Notes: generated from the letters alone by a model not told the origin. 64,000 bases of DNA from Arthrobacter sp. PsM3 (GCF_030433895.1 NZ_JARUXE010000017.1:30478-94477); one strand, 5' to 3'; numbered from the stretch's first letter, positions 35,714 through 45,433 are shown. Program-made: numbers and translations.

Positions 35714-37687
35714 TTGGGAATCTTGGAGACCATCCGGAATCCGCAGGACCTGAGCAAGTTGTCAGAGGCGCAGCTGGATCAGCTGGCAGCCGAGGTCAGG
35801 GAATTCCTGATCGGCAACGTCTCCCAGACGGGCGGGCACCTGGGCCCGAACCTCGGCGTGGTCGAACTCACCATCGCGGTCCACCGGATCTTCGATTCCC
35901 CCCGGGACAGCATCGTCTTCGACACCGGGCACCAGTCCTACGTGCACAAGCTCCTCACCGGGCGCCAGGACTTCAGCACCCTGCGCCAGCAGGGCGGAAT
36001 GTCCGGCTACCCGGACCGCGCCGAGTCCGAGCACGACATCGTCGAAAGTTCGCACGCCTCCTCCTCGCTGTCCTGGGCGGACGGGATCTCCCGCGCCCGC
36101 CAGCTCACAGGCGACGGCGACCGCTACGTCATCGCCATTGTTGGTGACGGCGCGCTGACCGGGGGCATGGCCTGGGAGGCCATCAACAACATTGCCGCAG
36201 ACAAGAAGCGCCGCGTCGTGATCGTGGTCAACGACAACGGCCGCTCCTACGCACCGACGGTCGGCGGTTTCGCCGACTACCTTGCCTCGCTGCGCCCCAC
36301 GATCGATTCGCTCCGCGCCGCCCCGGCCTACGAGGGCACGCTGGACCTGTGGAAACGCCGGCTGCAAAACGGCGGCCCCGCAGGCCAATTCACTTACCGC
36401 AGCCTGCACGCCATGAAAAAGGGCATCAAGGACTGGTGGGCGCCGCAGGGCATGTTCGAGGATCTCGGCATGAAGTACATCGGCCCCGTGGACGGCCACG
36501 ACCTCCAGGCCATGGAGCATGCCCTCTCCACTGCCAGGAACTATGCCGGCCCCGTGATCGTGCACGCCATGACCGAAAAGGGCCACGGCTACGCGCCCGC
36601 CCGCGCGCACGAAGCGGACCAGTTCCACGCCGTCGGCATCATCGACCCCGAGACCGGGGAGCCCACCGAGGCCGGCGGTGCGACGTCCTGGACCGCCGTC
36701 TTCGCCGACGAGATCGCCGACATCGCGGACGAACGGAAGGACATCGTGGGCATCACCGGCGCGATGCTGATACCCGTCGGGCTGCACAAGTTCGCCGCAC
36801 GCCACCCGGAGCGGGTGTTCGACGTCGGCATCGCCGAACAGCACGCCCTCACCTCGGCAGCCGGCATGGCCTTCGGGGGACTGCACCCCGTCGTGGCGGT
36901 CTACGCGACCTTCCTCAACCGCGCCTTCGACCAGCTCCTGATGGACGTCGCCCTGCACAAGGCCGGGGTCACCGTCGTCCTGGACCGCGCCGGCGTCACC
37001 GGACCCGACGGCGCCAGCCACCACGGCATGTGGGACATGGCTATGGTCCAGATCGTTCCCGGGCTGCACCTCGCCGCGCCCCGCGACGCCACCCGGCTCC
37101 GCGAGGAACTGCGCGAAGCGGTCGCCATCGAGGACGCCCCGAGCGTGATCCGCTACTCCAAGGGCACTGTCGGGGCCGAGGTCGAGGCCATCGAGCGGCT
37201 CAGCGACGGTGTTGACGTGCTGGCCCGCCGACCCGCCGGATCCAGCGAAAACGACGTGCTGATCGTCAGCGTCGGGTCAATGTCCGAACTCGCACTGGAC
37301 GTCTCGAACCGGCTCGGCGCGCAGGGCATCAGCTCCACCGTCGTGGATCCCCGCTGGCTCCTGCCGGTCCGCAAATCCATCATCGCCCTCGCCTCCCACC
37401 ACCGCCTCGTCATCTGCATCGAGGACGGGGTCCGCGCCGGCGGCGTCGGGTCCCGGATCCGCCAGGAAATGCGGGCCGCCGGGGTGGATACCGCCCTCAA
37501 CGAGGTCGGCCTCCCGGTGGAATTCCTGGACCACGGAACCCGCAAGCAGGTCCTGGAACGGGTCGGCCTGACCGCGCAGCAGATCACGCACGACGTCGTG
37601 GCGCAGGTCCTGGGAACCAAGGTGCCGTTCGCACGGCCCCTCCCGGGCCAGGAACATCCCAGCACCGGCAGCCTGCCGATCCTGTGA
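35714..37687 (+). CDS. dxs: 1-deoxy-D-xylulose-5-phosphate synthase
   Basis: First enzyme of the MEP isoprenoid pathway: joins pyruvate and glyceraldehyde-3-phosphate with thiamine diphosphate. 657 residues from TTG 35714, which has an AAGGAGGGG box 5 nt upstream and gives the family start [33 protein letters not shown], the TPP site [16 protein letters not shown] and the transketolase-[16 protein letters not shown] are present. -10-like TAGAGT lies near 35673. The GTGA at 37684 couples it to the DUF402 gene. Confidence 0.96.
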   Translation: MGILETIRNPQDLSKLSEAQLDQLAAEVREFLIGNVSQTGGHLGPNLGVVELTIAVHRIFDSPRDSIVFDTGHQSYVHKLLTGRQDFSTLRQQGGMSGYPDRAESEHDIVESSHASSSLSWADGISRARQLTGDGDRYVIAIVGDGALTGGMAWEAINNIAADKKRRVVIVVNDNGRSYAPTVGGFADYLASLRPTIDSLRAAPAYEGTLDLWKRRLQNGGPAGQFTYRSLHAMKKGIKDWWAPQGMFEDLGMKYIGPVDGHDLQAMEHALSTARNYAGPVIVHAMTEKGHGYAPARAHEADQFHAVGIIDPETGEPTEAGGATSWTAVFADEIADIADERKDIVGITGAMLIPVGLHKFAARHPERVFDVGIAEQHALTSAAGMAFGGLHPVVAVYATFLNRAFDQLLMDVALHKAGVTVVLDRAGVTGPDGASHHGMWDMAMVQIVPGLHLAAPRDATRLREELREAVAIEDAPSVIRYSKGTVGAEVEAIERLSDGVDVLARRPAGSSENDVLIVSVGSMSELALDVSNRLGAQGISSTVVDPRWLLPVRKSIIALASHHRLVICIEDGVRAGGVGSRIRQEMRAAGVDTALNEVGLPVEFLDHGTRKQVLERVGLTAQQITHDVVAQVLGTKVPFARPLPGQEHPSTGSLPIL

Positions 37688-38229
37688 GGACTCCCAAGGA
37701 CCTGGCACCGGGCGACCTCGTGGTCTCCCGGAACCGGAAATGGAACGGCAAGGCCCACTGGGTGGTACCCGGAACCTACCTCGGCGAGGACGCCCACGGC
37801 TGGTGGATCTTCCAGGGCACCAATGAGTTCTGCTCCCGCCCCGGCGCGGCGTTCTACGCCGCATCCGACGCCGTGCTGCTGGTCCCACGCTCAGGCGAGT
37901 ACGTGGCGACCTTCTACGACGAGGCGCATCCCGACAGGGTCCAGGTCTACGTGGATCTGGCGACGGAGCACGGCTGGACGACGATCCGGCCGGGCGTCAC
38001 CGAGTTCCACCTGATCGACATGGACCTGGACGTGATCCGGACCGCGGACCGCGGAGTGTACGTGGACGACGAGGACGAGTTCGCCGCGCACCGGATCGAA
38101 ATGGACTACCCCGCAGACGTGGTGGACCGGATCAGCGCCGCATCGGACCAGCTTTACCAGGCCGTCAAGGCACAACAGCCACCTTTCGACGGTTCAGACC
38201 GCGAATGGTTCAGGAGAGGACGGGCATGA
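37684..38229 (+). CDS. DUF402 domain protein (possible nucleotide phosphatase)
   Basis: 181 residues. Relatives such as Ntdp and FomD hydrolyse nucleoside tri- or diphosphates or cytidylyl esters. The family pattern [21 protein letters not shown] and [25 protein letters not shown], with Asp/Glu residues that bind Mg2+, is clear at about 40-145. Starts with GTG inside the dxs stop and ends with an ATGA overlap onto the next gene, so it is the middle of a three-gene operon. Confidence 0.82.
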   Translation: MRTPKDLAPGDLVVSRNRKWNGKAHWVVPGTYLGEDAHGWWIFQGTNEFCSRPGAAFYAASDAVLLVPRSGEYVATFYDEAHPDRVQVYVDLATEHGWTTIRPGVTEFHLIDMDLDVIRTADRGVYVDDEDEFAAHRIEMDYPADVVDRISAASDQLYQAVKAQQPPFDGSDREWFRRGRA

Positions 38230-38783
38230 GCGGAATTATCCGGGTTTACAAACGCAACGACGAAGGGGTCCTCGAGTTCAGGGAGGCCTGGTTCGACGAG
38301 GATTACAGCCAGTTCGTGATGAACCACGGCGTCGTGGGGCACCAGAGCAAGACCGACGAGACCGACGTCGCCGACGCCGCCGCCGCTGAGGGCCTGATGG
38401 ACGCCTTCGCCGTGCAGTGCGCCGAAGACGGCTTCGCCGAAATCCCCGAGGACGAGCAGTCCTGGGTGGTGGCCCAGTACGCCCTGAAGACCAAGGACGG
38501 CACGGACCGCGACCGCTACCTCGAGGAAAAGGCCAAAGACGCCCTCATCAGCCACCTTGCCTGGCGCGGACTCGGGGTTGTGGACCGCTCGGAATTCTCC
38601 GACTCCAAGCTCAACATCTTCATCCTCACCCCGGACGTCAACAAGGCCGTCAACGCCATCAAGGTCTGCATCCGCGGCGAGGACCTCGACTTCACCAAAC
38701 TGAGCATCGGCGCCGCTGCCTTCGGCGAGACGTCCTTCAAGCTCAAGTATTCACCGAAGCCGGCCAACAGCTTCACGCTCTAG
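38226..38783 (+). CDS. Uncharacterised conserved-looking protein
   Basis: 185 residues, not recognised. Acidic, soluble, with no signal peptide. It opens with a short beta strand, [26 protein letters not shown]. The body is alpha/beta: YSQFVMNHGVVGHQSKTDET, then an acidic helix, DGTDRDRYLEEKAKDALISHLAWRGLG, and LNIFILTPDVNKAVNAIKVCIRG. Codon use is typical of the genome and the gene is translationally coupled to DUF402, so it is surely real. It may bind a ligand or nucleic acid; nothing catalytic stands out. Confidence 0.75.
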   Translation: MSGIIRVYKRNDEGVLEFREAWFDEDYSQFVMNHGVVGHQSKTDETDVADAAAAEGLMDAFAVQCAEDGFAEIPEDEQSWVVAQYALKTKDGTDRDRYLEEKAKDALISHLAWRGLGVVDRSEFSDSKLNIFILTPDVNKAVNAIKVCIRGEDLDFTKLSIGAAAFGETSFKLKYSPKPANSFTL

Positions 38784-38848
38784 CTCCAGCGGTTCCACCG
38801 GCACGTTTCACATCAGTTTTGGGGGACATCGACTGGAAGGGTTTCCAC

Positions 38849-39067
38849 ATGGCTGCACAATCCGTTGAACCAGGCCGTACCCCGCTGCCCCGGGGGATCG
38901 CTGCCCCGGCCCGCCGGTCCCTCGCCCACGCGGGGGTCGAGACCCTTGAACAGGTGGTGGCGCTGGGGCGGCTGGCCCTGGGGCAGATGCATGGTATCTG
39001 CCCGCGGACCCTGGCGCAGCTTGAGGATGCCCTGGACGAACGAGGGCTCGAGCTGCCCGCAGGATAG
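38849..39067 (+). CDS. Small helix-hairpin-helix protein (RpoA C-terminal-domain-like)
   Basis: 72 residues: LPRGIAAPARRSLAHAGVETLEQVVAL and LGQMHGICPRTLAQLEDALDERGL resemble the HhH fold of RNA polymerase alpha-CTD, used to bind DNA. AGG box precedes ATG 38849. It is 65 bp after the previous gene and 32 bp before the aldo/keto reductase, and might be the tail of the dxs operon. Too small for more. Confidence 0.7.
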   Translation: MAAQSVEPGRTPLPRGIAAPARRSLAHAGVETLEQVVALGRLALGQMHGICPRTLAQLEDALDERGLELPAG

Positions 39068-39086
39068 CCGGCCCGCCCGGTCGTTA

Positions 39087-39092
39087 TAGGCT
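39087..39092 (+). promoter_or_regulatory. Candidate -10 box for the aldo/keto reductase
   Basis: TAGGCT ends 7 nt before ATG 39100; no ribosome-binding site lies in between, so the transcript may be leaderless. Confidence 0.4.
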
Positions 39093-39099
39093 GAACCCC

Positions 39100-40077
39100 A
39101 TGACTGAATACCGCCGCGTAGGAAATTCCGGACTGACCGTCTCGGTCGTGGGACTTGGCTGCAACAACCTGGGCCGGGCCAGCACGGCGACCGAGTCGCA
39201 GCAGGGGACCGACGCCGTCGTGCATGCAGCCCTGGATGCCGGAATCACCTTCTTCGACGTCGCCGACAGCTACGGCCGGGAGCCGGGCCTCAGCGAGACA
39301 ATGCTGGGCAAAGCGTTGCAGGGCCGCCGCGACGACGCCGTCGTCGCCACGAAATTCGGCATGGACATGCGCGGGACCAATGGCAACGATTTCGGCGCCC
39401 GCGGCTCCCGCCGCTACATCATCAAGGCCGCCGAAGCCTCGCTGCGCCGCCTCGGGACAGACTGGATCGACCTCTACCAGTTCCACACCCCCGACCCGCT
39501 GACCCCGATCGAGGAGACCCTCGACGCCCTCGACGAACTCGTCACCAGCGGCAAGGTCCGCTACATCGGCCACTCCAACCGCGCCGGCTGGCAGATCGCC
39601 GAGGCCGAATTCGTGGCCCGCGCCCGCGGGGGAGCACGCTTCATCTCCAGCCAGAACCACTACAACCTGCTGGACCGGCGGGCCGAGCTCGAGGTCACGC
39701 CCGCCGCCGAAGCCTACGGCCTGGGTGTCCTGCCGTACTTCCCGCTCGCCAACGGGCTGCTGACCGGCAAGTACGCCCGGGACACCGCGCCCGAGGGCTC
39801 GCGCCTCAGCCACACCCGCACCAACCTTGTGCACGACGCCGACTGGGAACAGCTCGGTGCCTTCAGCGCTTTCGCCGCCGAACGGGGCCTGACGGAGATC
39901 CAGGTGGCGTTCTCATGGCTCGCGGCCCAGCCCTCGGTCAGCAGCGTCATTGCCGGCGCCACCCGGCCCGAGCAGGTCCGGCAGAACGCCGCCGCCGTGG
40001 CCTGGATCCCCAGCACCGCCGAACTTGCCGAACTCAACGACCTGTTCCCGCGCACACCGAAGGTCGCCCTGTTCTAG
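39100..40077 (+). CDS. Aldo/keto reductase
   Basis: NADPH-dependent oxidoreductase of 325 residues. Catalytic tetrad: Asp and Tyr in DVADSYG (about 50-56), Lys in VATKFGMDM, and His in YQFHTPD. The GHSNRAGWQIAEAEFVARARG region (KshB-like beta-subunit family) fits the Gfo/YajO group. Not signal-bearing. Its stop is directly followed by the ATG of the nucleoside hydrolase (no gap), so they are one transcript although no metabolic link is obvious. Confidence 0.88.
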   Translation: MTEYRRVGNSGLTVSVVGLGCNNLGRASTATESQQGTDAVVHAALDAGITFFDVADSYGREPGLSETMLGKALQGRRDDAVVATKFGMDMRGTNGNDFGARGSRRYIIKAAEASLRRLGTDWIDLYQFHTPDPLTPIEETLDALDELVTSGKVRYIGHSNRAGWQIAEAEFVARARGGARFISSQNHYNLLDRRAELEVTPAAEAYGLGVLPYFPLANGLLTGKYARDTAPEGSRLSHTRTNLVHDADWEQLGAFSAFAAERGLTEIQVAFSWLAAQPSVSSVIAGATRPEQVRQNAAAVAWIPSTAELAELNDLFPRTPKVALF

Positions 40078-41151
40078 ATGGAGGTTCCTGAGGCAGCCGG
40101 CCCGGCGCAGACCGTGCTGATGGACGTCGACACCGGGATCGACGACGCCCTGGCGCTCGTCTACCTGCTGTCCCGGCCGGAGGTCCACCTCCAGGCCATC
40201 ACCTGCACGGCCGGCAATGTTGGTGCCCGCCAGGTCGCGCTCAATAACCTGGCGCTGCTCCAGCTGTGCGGGCGGCAGGGCGTCGAAGTGGCGATCGGCG
40301 CCGAGGTGCCGCTGGAAATCCAGCTGGTCACCACCGAGGAGACGCACGGGCCGCAGGGGATTGGCTACGCCGAACTGCCGGCGCCCGCGCAGCCGATCTC
40401 GCCCCGCCACGCCGTCGATGTCTGGGTGGAGGAAGTCCGGGCCAACCCGGGGAAGATCACCGGGCTGATCACCGGCCCGCTAACCAACTTCGCCCTCGCG
40501 CTGCGCCGCGAACCGGAACTGCCGCGGCTGCTCAAGGGCCTCGTCATCATGGGAGGAAGCTTCTACTACCAGGGCAACACCACGCCGACGGCGGAATGGA
40601 ACGTCTCGGTGGACCCGCACGCGGCCAGGGAGGTCTTCGCCGCGTACCGCGGACTGCCGGAGGACAAGCTGCCCCTGGTGTGCGCGCTGGAAACGACGGA
40701 GCGGATTGAAATGCTGCCCGGACACCTCCGGCGCCTCGGCGAGGCCGCCGGAGCCGGGCCGGAACTGGTCCTCCCCGAGCAGCCGGAGGGCCTGCGCAGC
40801 AGCTCAGCGAACCCGCTCGTGGCCTGCCTGTCCGACGCGATCCGGTTCTACATGGAGTTCCACCGGCTCTACGAGCAGGGCTACGTGGCACACATGCATG
40901 ACGCCTTCGCAGCCTGCGCCGCCATCGGACGCACCCCGTTCACCGCCCGCCCGGCCACCGTCGACGTCGAAACCGGCTCGCCCCTGCTGATCGGCACCAC
41001 CGTCGCGGACTTCCGCGGCCTCTGGGGACTGCCGCCCAACGCCCGGATCGTCTCCTCCAACGACCCCGAACGGTGCTTCGCCGAGCTGATTTCCTCGGTC
41101 GGGGCGCTGGCGCGGCGAATTCCGTCCGCCGGGCCGTCCGCCGCTGGTTAG
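40078..41151 (+). CDS. Nucleoside hydrolase (IunH family)
   Basis: Cleaves the N-glycosidic bond of ribonucleosides to free the base and ribose. 357 residues. The Ca2+-binding DVDTGIDDA near residue 16 is intact, with the active-site Asn/Asp in PTAEWNVSVDPHAA near 170 and the catalytic His in AHMHDAFAACA near 268. Lead enzyme of an operon with an ECF importer, which argues for uptake of a nucleoside (or modified nucleoside) and release of its base. Confidence 0.9.
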   Translation: MEVPEAAGPAQTVLMDVDTGIDDALALVYLLSRPEVHLQAITCTAGNVGARQVALNNLALLQLCGRQGVEVAIGAEVPLEIQLVTTEETHGPQGIGYAELPAPAQPISPRHAVDVWVEEVRANPGKITGLITGPLTNFALALRREPELPRLLKGLVIMGGSFYYQGNTTPTAEWNVSVDPHAAREVFAAYRGLPEDKLPLVCALETTERIEMLPGHLRRLGEAAGAGPELVLPEQPEGLRSSSANPLVACLSDAIRFYMEFHRLYEQGYVAHMHDAFAACAAIGRTPFTARPATVDVETGSPLLIGTTVADFRGLWGLPPNARIVSSNDPERCFAELISSVGALARRIPSAGPSAAG

Positions 41152-41211
41152 GATGGTAGCTGCGCCGAGGTGACATAGGCGGATGTTGCAGCCCCCACCG
41201 AAGGACCATCC
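41151..41211 (+). promoter_or_regulatory. Foldable leader between nucleoside hydrolase and EcfS, possible regulatory element
   Basis: GGATGGT (41151-41157) can pair with ACCATCC (41205-41211), GCTGC (41159) with GCAGC (41188) and GCC (41164) with GGC (41178). GGTG in the inner loop (41169) can also pair with CACC (41196). The Shine-Dalgarno AAGGA (41201-41205) adjoins the outer helix. The fit could be chance; it is a candidate riboswitch or attenuator only. Confidence 0.35.
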
Positions 41212-41213
41212 CC

Positions 41214-42056
41214 ATGTCACAGCAGTCCCTGACCCTCCCCGCCACCGGCCCCGGGTCCGGCGCCGGCTCCGCCAAGGCGCGGCGCAACCGCCACGTGCTC
41301 GAACTCGCCGGTGCCGCCGCGATCGCGGGCACCTATGTCTTCCTTGTCCTGACCCAGCCGGCGGACATTGCCAACGGCCCGGCCAGCTTCTCCGCGCTCG
41401 TGGCCCTCGGCGGGTTCTTCCTCGGCGCCGTCCTGCTGATCGCTGCGGCGCTCCCGGTCCTCCCCACGTCCACGCTGGTGCTGATGCCGGTGGCGCTGGT
41501 CCTGAATGTGGTCCTGGGCCAGCTTATGGGCAGCACCGGTCTGCCCTTCTACTTCGATGCCATCGGCACGGTGCTGATCGCGGTGCTCGCCGGGCCGGCG
41601 GCGGGAGCCGCGACGGGCGCCCTCAGCAGCATCGTGTGGTCCTTCGTCAACCCGACCGTGCTGCCCTTCGCCGCCGGCGCGGCGCTGATCGGTTTCCTGG
41701 CAGGCCTGGCCGCCCGCGGAGGCCTGTTCCGCCGCTTCTACCTGGCACCCGTGGCCGGCTTCGTCACCGGTATCCTCGCCGGCGTCGTCTCCGCCCCGAT
41801 CGCAGCCTTCGTCTTTGGCGGCACCGCGGGCGTCGGCACGGGAGCGCTCGTCAGCGCCTTCCGCGCCATGGGAGACACCCTGCTCGCAGCCATCACCAAG
41901 CAGGCACTGGTCTCGGACCCGATGGACAAGGCCATCGTCTTCGCCATCGCCGCGATGCTGGTCTACGCGCTGCCGCGCCGCACCACCGTCCAGTTCCCGT
42001 TCGTCCGGCGCTACCGGGTGCTTGCCGGCAAGGCTCCGGAAACGCCCGAAGCCTGA
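41214..42056 (+). CDS. ECF transporter S component (QrtT-like candidate)
   Basis: Substrate-binding membrane subunit of a group II ECF importer, 280 residues, with about seven hydrophobic helices after a 35-residue cytoplasmic N-terminus. The blocks FYFDAIGTVLIAVLAGPAAGAATGALSSI and VVSAPIAAFVFGGTAGVGTG resemble S components for queuosine-type precursors (QrtT), though this is from memory and needs a search. Followed by T and A subunits at 42074 and 42829. Confidence 0.72.
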   Translation: MSQQSLTLPATGPGSGAGSAKARRNRHVLELAGAAAIAGTYVFLVLTQPADIANGPASFSALVALGGFFLGAVLLIAAALPVLPTSTLVLMPVALVLNVVLGQLMGSTGLPFYFDAIGTVLIAVLAGPAAGAATGALSSIVWSFVNPTVLPFAAGAALIGFLAGLAARGGLFRRFYLAPVAGFVTGILAGVVSAPIAAFVFGGTAGVGTGALVSAFRAMGDTLLAAITKQALVSDPMDKAIVFAIAAMLVYALPRRTTVQFPFVRRYRVLAGKAPETPEA

Positions 42057-42073
42057 CACGGAACCCCACTGGA

Positions 42074-42832
42074 ATGCCCTCCACCCTCCACCCGCTGACG
42101 TCGCTGACGGCGGCGGGCTGCACCGCCGTGATCACGACGGCGGCAGGCGCCTGGCCGCTGTCCCTCGCGGTCGGCCTCGCGGCGGCCGTGCTGGCCGTGC
42201 GCGCCGGCGTCGGCCGCCGTGTCCTGGCGGCGGCTGCGGCGGTCCTGCTCCCGCTGGGGTTGTCGCTGCTGATGCTGCACGGGCTCTTCTTCCCGGAGGG
42301 CCGCACCGTCCTGGCCGCCTGGGGCCCGGCGCGCGTCACGGCCGAGGGCCTCGCCTTCGCCCTCGAGTCGGGCAGCCGCACGGGAGCCTGCGTCATGGTG
42401 CTGCTGCTCTTTTCCTTCACCGTGAGCGCCCCTGACCTCGTGGCGGCGCTGGCCGGGCGGGGTCTGCCGCCGCAGTTCGGCTTCGTCGTGGCCTCCGCGC
42501 TCACCCTCCTGCCGGTCATGGCCGGCAGGCTGGACAACATCAGGGCAGCACAGGAGGCCCGCGGGCTGGTGCTCCGCGGCGGGGTGCTGTCCCGGCTCGT
42601 CGGGGTGCGGCTGCAGATGGTCCCCCTGGTGCTGGGCCTTATTGAGGACTCCGGGAGCCGGGCCCAGGCCCTGGAAGCACGCGGCTTCGGCGGCCCGGGC
42701 CCCCGGACCAGCTATCGCGAGGTCGCCGACCCTCCCGTCGGGCGCCGGTTCCGGGCCGCGCTGCTGCTGCTCGCCGCCGCGGCCGTGGCTCTTCGCCTCG
42801 CGGCCTCCTGGCCGGCTGCGGGGCCCTCATGA
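42074..42832 (+). CDS. ecfT: ECF transporter T component (EcfT)
   Basis: Transmembrane coupling subunit of 252 residues. The two diagnostic Ala-Arg-Gly signatures, AQEARGLVLRG near 165 and LEARGFGG near 200, lie in the C-terminal coupling helices that touch the ATPases. Five or so hydrophobic helices. It starts 17 bp after EcfS and its stop overlaps the ATPase start (ATGA). Confidence 0.88.
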   Translation: MPSTLHPLTSLTAAGCTAVITTAAGAWPLSLAVGLAAAVLAVRAGVGRRVLAAAAAVLLPLGLSLLMLHGLFFPEGRTVLAAWGPARVTAEGLAFALESGSRTGACVMVLLLFSFTVSAPDLVAALAGRGLPPQFGFVVASALTLLPVMAGRLDNIRAAQEARGLVLRGGVLSRLVGVRLQMVPLVLGLIEDSGSRAQALEARGFGGPGPRTSYREVADPPVGRRFRAALLLLAAAAVALRLAASWPAAGPS

Positions 42833-44415
42833 CCACCGCTGATCCCGCCGGCCCGATGGCAACTACTGATTCCGCCGGCACGATGGCCACTGCCGTCATG
42901 ACCGCCGGCACGATGGCCACTGCCCCGATGGCTGGCGCCGTCCTTGCCGCCCGGATCGGCAGCTTCAGCTTCCACGGCGGGACGTCCCCCGCGCTGCGCG
43001 ACGTGGATTTCAGTGCGCGTCCGGGAACCCTCACCGCGGTCCTGGGCGGTTCCGGCAGCGGAAAGACCACCCTGGGCAAGCTGCTGGCCGGCTGGCTCCG
43101 GCCCGGTCCGGCCGGACGGCTCAGCGGTTCGCTCGCACTGGCCGGGGAACTGCTGGAGTTCCGGGGCGGCGAGGACGATCCCCGGATCAACCCCGCCGCC
43201 TGGTCGGACCGGGTGGGCTACGTCCCCCAGGATGCGGCCGCCATGCTCTCCACGGTCCGCGCCACCGTCGCCGAGGAACTCGCCTTCGGCCTGGAAAACC
43301 GCGGGACCCCCAGGGCCAGGATGCTCCGCGACGTGGCCGGCATCGCGGAATTGACCGGGCTCACAGCGCTCCTGGGCCGGGATCCCGCCACCTTGTCCGG
43401 CGGGGAACTGCGCCGGCTGGCCATGGCGTGCGCCGTCATCACCGGACCCGGGGTGTTGGTCCTCGACGAACCGCTGGCGTCCCTGGACGCTGCGGGTGTC
43501 ATACAGGTCCGGGACCTGATCCGCCGGCTCACCGCCGCCGGCACCGCCGTCGTGGTGCTGAGCCAGGCAGCCGACGGCCTCGCACGCTCCGCCGCGCACT
43601 GGATCATCCTCGACGGCGGCACCGCCACCGCCGCCGGCACGCCCCGGGAGCTGGTCCGGTCAGCGGAACTCGCCCGGACCGGGACGGTGCTGCCCGCGGT
43701 CACCCACACCGTGCCCGCCGCCCGGGCCCGGGGCCTGGTGCCGGACACCGCGCCGGTGCTGGAGCTGGAGGGCGTCGGTTTTCGCTTCCCCGGGGCCGGC
43801 AGAGCTGCCGGAGAGCCGCTGCTGCGGGATCTGGGACTCACGGTGCGGCCGGGGGAGATCGTGGCCGTCACCGGCAGGAACGGGGCCGGCAAATCAACGC
43901 TGCTGCGCCATATCAATGGCCTGCTCCGTCCGGGCACGGGGACGGTGCGGGTCGCCGGAAAAAGCATCGCCGGTCTCCCGGCAGGCAGGGTGGCCGCTTC
44001 GGTGGGGCTGCTCTTCCAGCACCCCCGCGACCAGTTGTTCGAGCGCACCGTGCTGCGGGAGGTCAGCTTCGGCCTGCGGCGGCTGCACGGCAGGGAAGCC
44101 GTCGCCCGGGCCCACGAGGCGCTGGAGACCGTCTGGCTGTCCCGGGAGGCCGCCACCCACCCGGCCGAACTGCCCGCCTCGAAGCAGCGGCTGCTCGCCC
44201 TTGCCACCGTCCTGGCCCGCCGGCCGGCCGTGCTCGCCCTGGACGAGCCCACCGTGGGACTGGACCGGCATGGCCTCGAGCGGCTGGACCACGCCGTGTC
44301 CGCCGAGGCGGCGCGGGGCGCCGCCGTCGTCCTGGTCACCCACGATGCCGCCTTCGCCCGGGGTGTGGCGCACCGGGTCCTCGAGCTCGACGGCGGGTGC
44401 CTGCGGGAAGTCTGA
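42829..44415 (+). CDS. ecfA: Fused dual ECF transporter ATPase (EcfA1-EcfA2)
   Basis: 528 residues, two ATPase domains in one chain. Domain 1 (about 45-270): Walker A GGSGSGKTT, signature LSGGELRRLAMA, Walker B VLVLDEPLASLD. Domain 2 (about 305-528): Walker A GRNGAGKST and Walker B VLALDEPTVGLD, but its signature is the degenerate ELPASKQRLLALA instead of LSGGQ. So the two ATP sites are not equal. A leading Met/Thr/Ala repeat (TMATA, about 1-40) is low complexity. Drives the importer with EcfS and EcfT. Confidence 0.88.
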   Translation: MTTADPAGPMATTDSAGTMATAVMTAGTMATAPMAGAVLAARIGSFSFHGGTSPALRDVDFSARPGTLTAVLGGSGSGKTTLGKLLAGWLRPGPAGRLSGSLALAGELLEFRGGEDDPRINPAAWSDRVGYVPQDAAAMLSTVRATVAEELAFGLENRGTPRARMLRDVAGIAELTGLTALLGRDPATLSGGELRRLAMACAVITGPGVLVLDEPLASLDAAGVIQVRDLIRRLTAAGTAVVVLSQAADGLARSAAHWIILDGGTATAAGTPRELVRSAELARTGTVLPAVTHTVPAARARGLVPDTAPVLELEGVGFRFPGAGRAAGEPLLRDLGLTVRPGEIVAVTGRNGAGKSTLLRHINGLLRPGTGTVRVAGKSIAGLPAGRVAASVGLLFQHPRDQLFERTVLREVSFGLRRLHGREAVARAHEALETVWLSREAATHPAELPASKQRLLALATVLARRPAVLALDEPTVGLDRHGLERLDHAVSAEAARGAAVVLVTHDAAFARGVAHRVLELDGGCLREV

Positions 44416-44472
44416 CGGGCAGGGGGTTTGGGACCCTACCGGGGGAGCTGCGGGGTGGCCGAGCATGGGGTT

Positions 44473-45433
44473 ATGGTCACGAAAGCCGACACCAGCACAA
44501 ATACCGGGGTTCCGGCCGTCCTGACGATTTCGTTTTGGATCTGGCTGGTTTTCGGGGCTGCCGGCGCCGTCTGGTCGCTGCTGCGGCTCCTCCTCCTCCA
44601 GGTGATGGGCGGAATGCTCGAACCGGAGATGTACCTGCCGACCCTGGCGCTCTAGGTTGGCGGTGCGGCCGTGTTTGTTACGGGCATTGTGTGCTCCGTG
44701 CTCCTGAAGCAGGGCCGGCGGCCGGCACGCATTGTCCTGTCGGCGTATACGGTGATTCTTCCGGCACTCTTCTACTGGCAGGGCGACCCGTCCGCAACTG
44801 CGGTGCCATGGTGGGAGGCACTGCTCTCCACAGTCGGCGCGGTCGTCGTCATTGCGGTTCTTGCCACGGTGCTCATGTGGCTGCCGCCGGCCAACGCTTA
44901 TTTCGCCGCCGGAGGTGCGCCCGCGCTTGAGGCAACCGCCGGTTCGGCCGCCTCCGGCCGCCTGCCGGCAGCCGTGCTGGCGGCGGTCCGGATCCTGGTT
45001 GCCTCCGGTATTGTCGCCGCACTGGAGGCAGCCCTCGGGGCTGCTCCTCCTGTCGGAAAGCATCGGTACTGATGCAAAAACGGCTCCGGCGCTGGTGCTC
45101 TATCTGACTCTGGCCTCCGCGGCTGTTGCAAACCTCGCCTGCGCGATGGCGGTCCGGCGGGAAAAGCCAGTCGTCCGAAGGGTCGCCACCGCGATCCCCG
45201 CGGTTGGTCTCACCCACGTCGTGCTGGCTACGATCGCTGCCTATCTAAATGTGCCCGCCGGGAGCGCGGTAGCCGAGGCCGGAGTGCTGACGGCGATCCT
45301 CCTGACGGCCTTCTCCCAGGGGCTTCCGCTCCTCGGGAGCCTGGCCGCTGCGGTACTCCTCTGGCGCCCCTCTGCCGGGCGATACTTCCGCCGCGGCGCC
45401 GGGGTCCTTCCGGCCGGCACCATCGGACCCTGA
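44473..45433 (+). pseudogene. Decayed multi-spanning membrane protein gene (nonsense and frameshift)
   Basis: From ATG 44473 a hydrophobic frame (TISFWIWLVFGAAGAVWSLLRLLLLQ) is cut by TAG at 44653. The same frame continues, still hydrophobic (VFVTGIVCSVLL, RIVLSAYTVILPALFYW, VVVIAVLATVLMWLPPANAYF), to about 45040. There the sense passes to the next frame (APALVLYLTLASAAVANLACAM to AVLLWRPSAGR) up to 45433. Amphipathic helices on both sides imply one former ~315-residue protein. It sits between the ECF operon and fadB. Confidence 0.7.
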
